Origin: an uncultured Rothia sp.
Lineage (GTDB): Bacteria; Actinomycetota; Actinomycetes; Actinomycetales; Micrococcaceae
Direction of reading: 5' to 3'
NCBI GenBank assembly: GCA_937935205.1
Contig: CALGXU010000331.1
Location: 1-17,652 of the forward strand
DNA: 17,652 nt
The translations under genes and the position numbers were made by a program. The notes beneath the pieces were generated by a model. It was not told the origin of the DNA and searched no databases. It saw nothing but the letters and a program-made list of their open reading frames with translations. Within the stretch, counting starts at the first letter, position 1, and every line of letters begins with the position of its first letter. Of this stretch, positions 5,470 to 12,127 are shown piece by piece.

Positions 5470-5946
5470 ATGAGCGTTCGTCTTGAGCCGGGCACCCCGG
5501 CACCTGCTTTTACCCTTGCTGATGCGTCGGGTAAGGAGCACAGCCTGAGTGATTATGCGGGCAGCAAGGTGATTTTGTATTTTTACCCGAAGGCTTCGAC
5601 TCCGGGTTGCACTAAGGAGGCGTGCGATTTCCGCGATAATTTGGCGTCGTTGAAGTCGTTGGGTTACGTGGTGTTGGGTGTTTCTCCGGATTCGCCGGCG
5701 GCTATTGCTCGTTTTGTAGAGAAGGAGTCGTTGACGTTCCCGCTGCTGTCTGATGCTGATCATGCTGTGGCTGAGGCGTATGGTGCGTGGGGTGAGAAGA
5801 AGAATTACGGCAAGGTGTATGAGGGCCTGATTCGTTCGACGTTTGTGATTGATGAGCAGGGTGTTATTTCTGTGGCTCAGTACAATGTGCGTGCGACGGG
5901 TCATGTGGCGAAGTTGCGCCGTGATTTGGGTATTGACCCGAAGTAG
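5470..5946 (+). CDS. bcp: Thioredoxin-dependent thiol peroxidase (Bcp/PrxQ family)
   Basis: This cytoplasmic peroxiredoxin reduces hydrogen peroxide and organic hydroperoxides using thioredoxin. The chosen 158-aa product has the normal length. The AhpC/TSA thioredoxin-like fold is clear: PAPAFTLADASGKEHSLSDY, then VILYFYPKASTPGCTKEACDFRD. That segment holds the peroxidatic C47 in TPGC and resolving C52, the C-X4-C arrangement of atypical 2-Cys Bcp enzymes. GVSPDSPAAIARF, FPLLSDADHAVAEAYG and RSTFVIDEQGVI follow in the usual order. The ATG at 5470 is chosen over an upstream in-frame start at 5401 because GAGGAG lies 7 nt before it, and the extra upstream codons encode an unlikely Cys-rich tail over the leader repeats. 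It is probably a single gene. Confidence 0.96.
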   Translation: MSVRLEPGTPAPAFTLADASGKEHSLSDYAGSKVILYFYPKASTPGCTKEACDFRDNLASLKSLGYVVLGVSPDSPAAIARFVEKESLTFPLLSDADHAVAEAYGAWGEKKNYGKVYEGLIRSTFVIDEQGVISVAQYNVRATGHVAKLRRDLGIDPK

Positions 5947-6026
5947 GGGCGTGCTTTTTAGGGTTTGCGTATCGCCGTTCTACTGCTTCTTGAGGGGCTG
6001 TTGTTCGGCGTGTTTGCGGGCTTTTT

Positions 6027-6046
6027 GCCCTATGGGGGCTTCTTTT
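6027..6046 (+). terminator. Possible weak terminator after bcp
   Basis: A 4-bp stem GCCC-TATGG-GGGC is followed by TTCTTTT, about 80 bases after the bcp stop and just before the tRNA-Leu promoter. The stem is short, so support is modest. Confidence 0.3.
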
Positions 6047-6051
6047 AAGGC

Positions 6052-6080
6052 TTGGAGAACCTTGGTTCCTGGTGTACACT
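6052..6080 (+). promoter_or_regulatory. Promoter of tRNA-Leu
   Basis: TTGGAG (6052-6057), 17 bases, then TACACT (6075-6080). The predicted start near 6087 leaves a leader of about 45 nt before the tRNA. Confidence 0.65.
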
Positions 6081-6131
6081 AATTTTTTGTTGCCTCAGAC
6101 GCATGCATCTTCGGATGTGGGGTGACGCTAC

Positions 6132-6213
6132 GCGCGAGTGGTGAAATTGGCAGACACGCAGGATTTAGGTTCCTGTGCCTTATGGCGTGGGGGTTCAAGT
6201 CCCCCCTCGCGCA
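6132..6213 (+). tRNA. tRNA-Leu(UAG)
   Basis: This is an 82-nt class II tRNA. The acceptor GCGCGAG pairs with CTCGCGC, the D-loop contains TTGGCAGAC, the anticodon stem CAGGA/TCCTG has loop TTTAGGT (anticodon TAG, reading CUN leucine codons), a leucine-type long variable arm precedes the T-arm GGGGG-TTCAAGT-CCCCC, and the discriminator is A. CCA is not encoded. Its promoter and terminator are both visible. Confidence 0.97.
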
Positions 6214-6232
6214 CACACACATTTGCATTGGG

Positions 6233-6264
6233 CCCGCCGTCACGGTTTTCGTGGCGGCGGGTTC
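6233..6264 (+). terminator. Intrinsic terminator of tRNA-Leu
   Basis: CCCGCCGTCACG and CGTGGCGGCGGG form a 12-bp stem with one T-G wobble around a short T-rich loop, followed by TTCTCTTG. It lies about 20 bases after the tRNA. Confidence 0.8.
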
Positions 6265-6319
6265 TCTTGTATGTGCCTTGCCGGTGTGAGTGTGTCTCGC
6301 CCGGTTGGGTATTGAACCG

Positions 6320-6335
6320 TTATCCTGAGAGATAA
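6320..6335 (+). promoter_or_regulatory. TTATC-N6-GATAA palindrome upstream of the binding-protein gene
   Basis: The perfect inverted repeat TTATC-CTGAGA-GATAA lies 30 bases before the GTG start of the solute-binding protein gene. It may be an operator; no good promoter hexamers are recognised around it. Confidence 0.35.
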
Positions 6336-6364
6336 GCATCCGCGACGGAAGAGAGGACCCTCCC

Positions 6365-8542
6365 GTGCAGCATCAGCCTTATACATCGTCAGCTGTTGGC
6401 AGTTCTGGTGAGCTGTTGCGAGCCACTGCCGGCTCGAGTGGCTTGAGTCGACGCGCCGTTTTGCGTTTTGGCGCGCTTTTTAGTGCTGGTTTGGCGCTTT
6501 CTGCGTGTTCCGATCAGTCTTCTGCCGGTTCGTCTGCTGGTTCTTCGGCGAGTGCGTCCTCTGCTGATGCGCGTCGTGTGTTCCGTTTTGCGCAGGGTGC
6601 GGCGCCGTTGGGTTTGGATCCGGCGTTATTTCCTGTGGCGAGTACGTATCAGGTGACGGCGCAGGTTTTGCAAGCGTTGTTGGTGGCGAATCATTACACG
6701 GGTGATCCTGAGGTTCAGGATTCGTTGTGTAGTGACTGGAAGGTTTCTGATGACCGTTTGACGCATACGTTTGTGTTGCGTGAGGTGCATTTTAGTAATG
6801 GCGTTGCGTTGACTGCGGATGCTGTGGTGCAGAATTTCCAGAGGTGGCAGGCGTTGGCTACGGGTGAGGGTACTGCGGCTTTGGCGGTGCCTGCTCAGCC
6901 GTTGTTTGCGTGGGGTTTTGGCATGCCGAAGCCGGGTTCTGTTGATCCTTCGGCGGTGGAGCCTGCGCCTGTTCAGGCGTCTCCATCTGGTGCGGCGGCC
7001 CCAAGTGCTTCTGCAACTGCTTCTGCGAGCGCCACCCCGCGTGCTTCCGCAACTGCTTCTGAGACCACTACTCCGAGCGCCTCCCCGTCGGCTTCTGCTT
7101 CTTCTGATGCCGCGCGTCCGGGCGATAAGAAGCCCGCGCAGGAGGCATCTGCGCCGCATACGGTGCAGTCTTTCGTGCCGCTGGTTTCGTCAGTGGTGGC
7201 GAATGGTAACTCCGTGGTGGTGACCCTGTCGCGTCCTTCGTTGGCGTTCCCGCGTATTTTGACGCAGCAGGCGTTCGGCATTATTGAGCCTTCGCTTTTT
7301 GGCGCTGATCAGAAGTTGACGGGGTACCCTGTGGGTACGGGTGCGTTCCGTGTCGAGTCGTTCAAGGACGGCACGGTGCGTCTGCTGAAGAATACCCATT
7401 TTGATGGTCAGGCACCCGAGCTGGATGAGATTCAGATTTCGACCCTCACTTCGTCGGATAAGCGTTATTTTGCGCTGATGGAGGGTCATATTGATGCGTG
7501 TGATCAGGTGAATTCAACTGATCTGGGTCAGTTGGCGCGTGATGGTTATCAGACTCCGGGTCGTGACCCGTTCTCGCTGGTGTATTTGGGTTTGAATACG
7601 GCGCATCCGGTGTTGAAGAATATTTCGGTGCGTCGCGCTATTTCGCATGCGGTGGACCGTGGCGCACTACGTCAGTATTATCCGCAGGGCACCTCGGATG
7701 CGCAGACGCTGATTTCGCCGTCGTTCCGCATTAAGGCTGATGACGCGAAGGAATATACGGACCGCAATCAGGATATGGCGCGCTCGCTGTTGGCGGCGGC
7801 GGGGTACGACAATCAGGTGATTGAGTGCTACTACCCTGCCGATGTTTCTCTGCCGTGGATGGATACTCCGCAGAAAGTGTATTCGGAGATGGTGGCTTCG
7901 CTGATTGAGGTGGGCCTGAATATTAAGCCGGTGCCTTTGCCGTGGGCTGAGTATCTGCCGAAGAGCCGCGAGGTTTCTTCTGAGCGCGGTATTACGCTGG
8001 CTGGTTTCTACGGTATGTACCGTGACCCGTATGCGTTCTTTGGTCCGGTGTTGGCGCCGCTGATTGCTGAGCATCAGGTGCGTTCGTTGATTGCTGATGC
8101 GCCTGCGGATATGACGACTGGCTTGACGAAGAAGAGTTCTGATGTGCCGTCCTCGGGTGGTTCAGACTCGAATGTGCGGATTTCTGCAACTCCGAGCCCG
8201 CACCCGAGCTATTCGCCGGATCCGTTGACTCCTGAGGAGGAGGCTTCGGCTTCGGCTTCGCCGAGCCCTTCGGCAACTCCTTCGCCGCTGCCTACTGCTG
8301 CAGCTGTGGCGCCGTCGCCTCGTTTTACGGAGATTCTGGAGGTGATTCGTACCGCGGATTCTGCCGATTCGGTGGATTCGCAGCGTGATTTGTACGCGAA
8401 GGTTGTGTCTCAGTTGGGTCAGTTTATGCCGGCGGTTCCGTTGTTGCATGTGACGTCTAAGGTGGCGGTGAGCCGTGAGGTTCAGGGCTATCAGACGGAG
8501 CAGAATGCGATTGAGCTGTTCAGTAAGTTGCGCAAATCGTAG
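6365..8542 (+). CDS. Tat-exported lipoprotein, ABC transporter solute-binding protein (family 5)
   Basis: This is an extracellular, membrane-anchored substrate-capture protein of the peptide/nickel/oligopeptide type (SBP_bac_5). At 725 aa it is long for the family (usually about 500-600). The N-terminus has a twin-arginine signal, SRRAVLRFGALFSAGLALSAC, with R29-R30 and lipobox LSAC, so C48 would be lipidated. Family landmarks are RFAQGAAPLGLDPAL, DSLCSDWKVSDDRLTHTFVLRE, FSNGVALTADAVVQNFQRW, YPVGTGAFRV and SVRRAISHAVDRGAL. Two Ser/Ala/Pro/Thr-rich inserts interrupt the fold (about residues 196-262 and 590-652). The GTG start is supported by GAGAGG upstream. No permease or ATPase gene lies nearby, so the partners must be elsewhere. 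The substrate cannot be named. Codons are G/T-ending, unlike neighbouring mqo. Confidence 0.9.
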   Translation: MQHQPYTSSAVGSSGELLRATAGSSGLSRRAVLRFGALFSAGLALSACSDQSSAGSSAGSSASASSADARRVFRFAQGAAPLGLDPALFPVASTYQVTAQVLQALLVANHYTGDPEVQDSLCSDWKVSDDRLTHTFVLREVHFSNGVALTADAVVQNFQRWQALATGEGTAALAVPAQPLFAWGFGMPKPGSVDPSAVEPAPVQASPSGAAAPSASATASASATPRASATASETTTPSASPSASASSDAARPGDKKPAQEASAPHTVQSFVPLVSSVVANGNSVVVTLSRPSLAFPRILTQQAFGIIEPSLFGADQKLTGYPVGTGAFRVESFKDGTVRLLKNTHFDGQAPELDEIQISTLTSSDKRYFALMEGHIDACDQVNSTDLGQLARDGYQTPGRDPFSLVYLGLNTAHPVLKNISVRRAISHAVDRGALRQYYPQGTSDAQTLISPSFRIKADDAKEYTDRNQDMARSLLAAAGYDNQVIECYYPADVSLPWMDTPQKVYSEMVASLIEVGLNIKPVPLPWAEYLPKSREVSSERGITLAGFYGMYRDPYAFFGPVLAPLIAEHQVRSLIADAPADMTTGLTKKSSDVPSSGGSDSNVRISATPSPHPSYSPDPLTPEEEASASASPSPSATPSPLPTAAAVAPSPRFTEILEVIRTADSADSVDSQRDLYAKVVSQLGQFMPAVPLLHVTSKVAVSREVQGYQTEQNAIELFSKLRKS
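7004..7075 (+). repeat. Two-copy 36-bp tandem repeat in the first Ser/Ala/Pro-rich insert
   Basis: Units 7004-7039 and 7040-7075 encode SASATASASATP and RASATASETTTP. The first 21 bases are almost identical and the end diverges. The repeat keeps the reading frame and shows how the low-complexity insert could have grown by slippage or unequal exchange. Confidence 0.7.
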
Positions 8543-8570
8543 CCTGCGTATTTGCTCGTAGCCTGCGTAT
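8537..8570 (+). repeat. Short tandem duplication across the stop codon
   Basis: TCGTAGCCTGCGTAT occurs at 8537-8551 and again at 8556-8570 (19-base period). The first copy contains the stop codon of the solute-binding protein. It looks like a small slippage duplication. Confidence 0.8.
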
Positions 8571-8585
8571 GTGGTGGCTTGGTGA

Positions 8586-8617
8586 GGGGCGCATCCCGGT
8601 TGGGGTGCGCCCCTTTT
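8586..8617 (+). terminator. Intrinsic terminator of the solute-binding protein gene
   Basis: GGGGCGCA (8586-8593) pairs perfectly with TGCGCCCC (8606-8613). TCCC/GGGG extends the stem around a GGTT loop, and TTTT follows. It begins 43 bases after the stop codon and shows that mqo is transcribed separately. Confidence 0.92.
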
Positions 8618-8898
8618 GCTATATTTGGGGGCTTTTGGGGAGCCGGTTTCTGGTTGTTTCTGTGGGTGTTACTGAAGGTGTTGCCGAGGCTGCTTTTGGG
8701 TTGTTGCCGACGGGTGTAGCAAATGCGTGCGATTACGGGTCTTTTCGACCCTAAGAGATTTATTGATATGAACTGCAACACTCTCTCTCGTTTTGTGGAT
8801 TCTGGCTATGCCAACCCAGCTAAAAGGAGTAGGCTAGATGATGTACCCCACATTCACTGTGCCCAGGCCGGGCACCCGCACCTCTAAGGGAGAATTCA
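8618..8898 (+). promoter_or_regulatory. mqo upstream region: palindrome, uORF, leader hairpin
   Basis: Within this stretch are the palindrome GGGTC-TTTTC-GACCC (8737-8751), candidate -10 boxes TATGAA near 8767 and TAGGCT at 8829-8834 with weak -35 partners, a ribosome site AAAAGGAG at 8822-8829 serving a short upstream ORF, and a leader hairpin GTGCCC-AGGCC-GGGCAC (8859-8875). The true start of transcription cannot be fixed from the sequence. Confidence 0.5.
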
Positions 8899-8915
8899 GT
8901 GGTAGCACGTACTGA
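8838..8915 (+). CDS. Possible upstream ORF (25 aa) overlapping the mqo start
   Basis: ATG-ATG at 8838 lies 8 bases after a strong AAAAGGAG ribosome site and opens a frame of 25 codons, MMYPTFTVPRPGTRTSKGEF and five more residues, ending at TGA 8913-8915. It overlaps the mqo GTG by 17 bases in another frame and contains the leader hairpin. mqo keeps its own AAGGGAG site, so the ORF may tune or couple mqo translation, or be chance. The peptide resembles nothing I know. Confidence 0.3.
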   Translation: MMYPTFTVPRPGTRTSKGEFSGSTY

Positions 8916-10380
8916 ACGAACCGACGTCGTCCTGGTCGGCGGCGGCATCATGAGCGCCACCCTCGGTGTGTTCCTCAAGGAACTCGAACCGAGCTGGAAC
9001 ATCGTCCTGCTCGAACGCCTCGACAAGGCAGCTCAGGAATCCTCCAACCCCTGGAACAACGCAGGTACCGGCCACTCGGCACTGTGCGAACTCAACTACG
9101 CCCCCGCTGGCCCCGACGGCACCGTCTCGGCAGCTAAGGCGCTGAACATTAACGAGCAGTTCCAGGTTTCCCGCCAGTTCTGGGCGTCCCTGGTTGAAGA
9201 GAAGATCCTGGACAACACCGACTTCATCAACCCGGTCCCCCACATGTCCCTGGTCTTCGGTGAGGACCACTCCAAGTACCTGGCCGCACGTTTCGACGCC
9301 TTCCGCAAGGAGAAGCTCTTCGAGCGCATGGAATTCTCCACCGAGCGCGAGAAGATTGCCGAGTGGGCACCGCTGACCGTCAACGGCCGCAAGGGTAACG
9401 AACCGATTGCCGCAACCTGGTCCCCCGAAGGTACCGACGTTGACTTCGGCGCCCTCACCCAGCAGATGATTGACCACCTGCAGACTATGGGTGTTGAGGT
9501 TCGCTACGGCTACCAGGTCACCAACCTGAACCGCGAATCCAACGGTTCCTGGACCGTTGACGCGATTAACCGCATCAACAAGGAAGAGCCGCTGACTATC
9601 AACGCGAAGTTCGTCTTCCTCGGCGCCGGTGGTGGCGCCCTGCACCTGCTGCAGAAGTCCGGTATTGAAGAGGGTAAGGGCTACGGCGGTTTCCCCGTCT
9701 CCGGCCTGTTCCTGCGCAACACCCACGAGGCCACCGCAAACCAGCACAACGCTAAGGTGTACGGTCAGGCTTCGGTGGGCGCACCTCCCATGTCTGTGCC
9801 CCACCTGGACACCCGCTACGTGGACGGCAAGCGTGCCCTCATGTTCGGCCCCTACGCCGGTTTCAAGACGAACTTCTTGAAGCAGGGTTCCCTGCTGGAT
9901 CTGCCGCTGTCCCTGCGCCCGCACAACATCTACCCGATGACCCGCGCAGGCATCGACAACCTCTCCCTGGTCAAGTACCTGCTCTCCGAGCTGCTCAAGA
10001 ACAAGGAAGCCCGCCTCGAGTCTCTGTACCAGTACTACCCGGAGGCTGTTGGCGGCGAGTGGGAGCTCATCGAGGCCGGCCAGCGCGTGCAGATCATGAA
10101 GAAGGACGCGAAGAAGGGCGGCATCCTGCAGTTCGGTACCGAGGTTGTTTCTGCAGCTGACGGTTCTATTGCGGCTCTGCTGGGTGCATCCCCCGGTGCT
10201 TCCACCGCGGCTCCGATTATGCTGAACCTGCTGGCTAAGTGCTTCCCCTCCAAGATTGCTGGATGGGAGCCTCGCCTGAAGGAGCTCATCCCCGGTTACG
10301 GTGTGAAGCTCAACGATAACCACGACCTGGCTGATGAGCTGATGGCTCACACCGCTAAGGTTCTGGGTATTCACAACTAG
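8899..10380 (+). CDS. mqo: Malate:quinone oxidoreductase
   Basis: This FAD-dependent peripheral membrane enzyme (EC 1.1.5.4) oxidises malate to oxaloacetate and passes electrons to the quinone pool, serving both the citric acid cycle and respiration. At 493 aa it has the family length. The N-terminal Rossmann FAD motif is VVLVGGGIMSATLGVFL. NPWNNAGTGHSALCELNY follows at about 51-68 and is highly characteristic of Mqo, and further family blocks are HMSLVFGED, FLGAGGGALHLLQKSGI, GGFPVSGLFLR and LLGASPGASTAAPIML. The C-terminus ends KLNDNHDLADELM. The start is GTG, supported by AAGGGAG a few bases upstream. Strong C-ending codon bias suggests high expression. It has its own upstream region and terminator. 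Confidence 0.97.
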   Translation: MVARTERTDVVLVGGGIMSATLGVFLKELEPSWNIVLLERLDKAAQESSNPWNNAGTGHSALCELNYAPAGPDGTVSAAKALNINEQFQVSRQFWASLVEEKILDNTDFINPVPHMSLVFGEDHSKYLAARFDAFRKEKLFERMEFSTEREKIAEWAPLTVNGRKGNEPIAATWSPEGTDVDFGALTQQMIDHLQTMGVEVRYGYQVTNLNRESNGSWTVDAINRINKEEPLTINAKFVFLGAGGGALHLLQKSGIEEGKGYGGFPVSGLFLRNTHEATANQHNAKVYGQASVGAPPMSVPHLDTRYVDGKRALMFGPYAGFKTNFLKQGSLLDLPLSLRPHNIYPMTRAGIDNLSLVKYLLSELLKNKEARLESLYQYYPEAVGGEWELIEAGQRVQIMKKDAKKGGILQFGTEVVSAADGSIAALLGASPGASTAAPIMLNLLAKCFPSKIAGWEPRLKELIPGYGVKLNDNHDLADELMAHTAKVLGIHN

Positions 10381-10390
10381 TTTTCAGCTA

Positions 10391-10433
10391 GGCTCAGCAG
10401 GTAGCTTTAAACCCTAGCTGACGAGCCTTTTTT
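10391..10433 (+). terminator. Intrinsic terminator of mqo
   Basis: GGCTC (10391-10395) pairs with GAGCC (10423-10427), with inner CAG/CTG and TAG/CTA pairs, followed by TTTTTT (10428-10433). An alternative CTAGG/CCTAG pairing exists within. It begins 11 bases after the stop. Confidence 0.82.
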
Positions 10434-10463
10434 GAGGCTTTTCGGGGTGGTGGCCCTCTCTAA

Positions 10464-10479
10464 TTGACCAACAGGTCAA
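10464..10479 (+). promoter_or_regulatory. TTGACC-N4-GGTCAA palindrome, candidate operator of yihY
   Basis: The perfect 6+4+6 inverted repeat TTGACC-AACA-GGTCAA lies about 45 bases upstream of a consensus TATAAT. Its symmetry suggests a dimeric repressor or activator site. The left half also resembles a -35 box, but no -10 is correctly spaced from it. Confidence 0.45.
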
Positions 10480-10521
10480 CTATCTGCACTCACGGAAAAA
10501 TATGGGAGGGTCGGAAAACCC

Positions 10522-10572
10522 TATAATGTCACCGCAGGGGCGGGAAGGACAGCTCATTGTTCTTCCCGCCCC
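10522..10572 (+). promoter_or_regulatory. yihY -10 box and 5'-terminal leader hairpin
   Basis: A perfect TATAAT (10522-10527) places the transcript start near 10534. Almost at once the RNA could form GGGGCGGGAAG (10537-10547) paired perfectly with CTTCCCGCCCC (10562-10572) over a 14-nt loop. TTCT follows, too weak for a normal terminator. No -35 consensus is seen upstream, so an activator might be needed. The hairpin lies 95 bases before the TTG start. Confidence 0.6.
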
Positions 10573-10667
10573 TTCTGCGCGCCCGCACACGCTCAACCTG
10601 CACCGTGCGAGGAACCAGCGCATCACAGAAACATGTGTACACCTCACCACTCATCAAGGAGCCTCAT

Positions 10668-12044
10668 TTGGCTGCACACACCGGCTCTTCTACTGACACC
10701 TCCTCAACCACGGTATCCGCCGGAGCTCGCCGCGGACTCTTCTCCCGCAAACAGAAGCCCGCACTCCCCAAGTACGTCAGCGTTAAACTACGCGACTTCC
10801 CCAAGGGCAGCATCCTCTACATTCTGCGCCGCACCCTCTTCAGGTTCACCGCCAACGGCGGCACCGACATGGCGGCGGCACTCACCTACTTCACCGTGCT
10901 GTCCGTCTTCCCGGCGCTGCTGGCGATTGTCTCCCTGCTCGGTATTTTTGGTCAGGGCGAAGACAGCGCCACCGCCATCCTCGCCTTCCTGAAGGACAAC
11001 GCACCCACCCAGATGTACAGCATTCTGGAAGACCCGATCAAGCAGCTCACCAGCGGTCATGGCGCAGGCCTGGCGCTGCTGACCGGTATCCTCAGTGCCC
11101 TCTGGTCCGCCTCCGGATACACCGGCTCCTTCGGCCGAGCACTCAACCGCGTCTACGGCGTGCGTGAAGGCCGACCCGGCTGGATGCTCAAGCCCATCAA
11201 CGTGCTCGTCACCACTGCACTCATCATCCTGGCTGTGCTCATGATTCTGATGATGTTGCTGGGCGTAACCGTCCTCGATTTGGTTGGCCAGTACGTACCC
11301 GAAACCGTCAATATGGAGCTCATCAAGCTCGTCTGGCTCAACGGCCGTTGGGTGCTGATTCTGCTCATGGCCATCGGCCTGATTACCCTGCTCTACGCCG
11401 CCACCCCGAACGTACGCCGATTCAAAGCGTGGAAGCTCTCCGCCGGTGCGGCACTCGCCCTGGCGGGTATGGGTCTGGGTGCTTTCGGCTTCACCCTCTA
11501 CGCCGATAACTTCAGCAAGTACAACGCCACCTACGGCCTGATCGGTGGTGTGATCGTGATGCTGCTGTTCATCTGGATTATGAACAATATGCTGCTCTTC
11601 GGTGCTCACCTGGACGCCGAAATCATGCTCATGCGCCAAATCATTGCCGGCGAAGACGATCATGGCCACCTGAAGGTTCAGCCTCGTCATACGTCCGCTT
11701 CCCGCGCAATGAAGGCACGCCAGGAGCAGCTCATGTCTGCAGGACGCGAACTGCAGCAGCAGGCGGCAGGCCAGGTCATGTTCCCCAAGCCGAAGGGCCC
11801 CTCCGTAGCACAACGCGTGCAGAAAGCTGTGGATACCAACACCACCATGATTCGCACCCTCATTGCCGACGGTAAGGAACGCCTAGACAGCAACAAGGAA
11901 CAAAGCGGCAAGGAGCAGCAAAAGCAGGCTAAGGCAGACACCACGGCGGAAGCCACCGAATCTGAGGCGAAGGTTGAGCCTCAGCAACAGGCGCTTTTCG
12001 ACCTGGACGCCGATAAGTCAACCGGTGCGGCGAAGAAGAACTAA
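10668..12044 (+). CDS. YihY/BrkB-family inner-membrane protein
   Basis: This is a multi-spanning membrane protein of the YihY/virulence factor BrkB family (once misnamed RNase BN); its molecular function is not firmly known and a transport role is often suggested. I place the start at TTG 10668, which gives 458 aa, because AAGGAG (10656-10661) lies six bases upstream; longer in-frame starts have no such site and would cover the leader hairpin. After a basic cytoplasmic N-terminus, six hydrophobic segments follow, beginning AALTYFTVLSVFPALLAIVS (about 69-88) and including LLTGILSALWSASGY, INVLVTTALIILAVLMILMM, GRWVLILLMAIGLITLLYA, ALALAGMGLGAFGFTLYA and GGVIVMLLFIWIMNNMLLFG. A long, charged, Gln/Lys/Glu-rich C-terminal tail of over 100 residues, probably cytoplasmic and disordered, extends beyond the family core. 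No clear terminator is visible before the next gene. Confidence 0.9.
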   Translation: MAAHTGSSTDTSSTTVSAGARRGLFSRKQKPALPKYVSVKLRDFPKGSILYILRRTLFRFTANGGTDMAAALTYFTVLSVFPALLAIVSLLGIFGQGEDSATAILAFLKDNAPTQMYSILEDPIKQLTSGHGAGLALLTGILSALWSASGYTGSFGRALNRVYGVREGRPGWMLKPINVLVTTALIILAVLMILMMLLGVTVLDLVGQYVPETVNMELIKLVWLNGRWVLILLMAIGLITLLYAATPNVRRFKAWKLSAGAALALAGMGLGAFGFTLYADNFSKYNATYGLIGGVIVMLLFIWIMNNMLLFGAHLDAEIMLMRQIIAGEDDHGHLKVQPRHTSASRAMKARQEQLMSAGRELQQQAAGQVMFPKPKGPSVAQRVQKAVDTNTTMIRTLIADGKERLDSNKEQSGKEQQKQAKADTTAEATESEAKVEPQQQALFDLDADKSTGAAKKN

Positions 12045-12115
12045 GCGGCAGCTCCGCTGAGCGCGTATCGCCTCCACCTTTTAAGGGCGTGGGACAGAAA
12101 CCCGGCGCTGGTCAC

Positions 12116-12121
12116 TAAGAT
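12116..12121 (+). promoter_or_regulatory. Leaderless-type -10 box of the alpha/beta hydrolase gene
   Basis: TAAGAT is followed after six bases by the ATG at 12128, the spacing expected if transcription begins at the start codon. No Shine-Dalgarno is present. A -35 is poor (GGGACA-like, about 19 bases upstream). Confidence 0.5.
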
Positions 12122-12127
12122 AGACAT

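Noticed and set aside
6015..6030. GGGC-TTTTT-GCCC hairpin as a terminator after bcp
   Set aside because: The stem is four bases and is followed by TATGGGGG rather than a U-tract; the overlapping 6027-6046 fold is slightly better and is listed with low confidence.
8896..10374. Minus-strand open frame of 492 codons mirroring mqo almost end to end
   Set aside because: It matches mqo boundaries only because the complementary frame of biased codons lacks stops. The product is low-complexity and has no recognisable domain.
10557..10667. N-terminal extension of the YihY-family protein from an upstream TTG
   Set aside because: That start lies in the loop of the 11-bp leader hairpin and has no ribosome site, whereas TTG 10668 has AAGGAG at six-base spacing.
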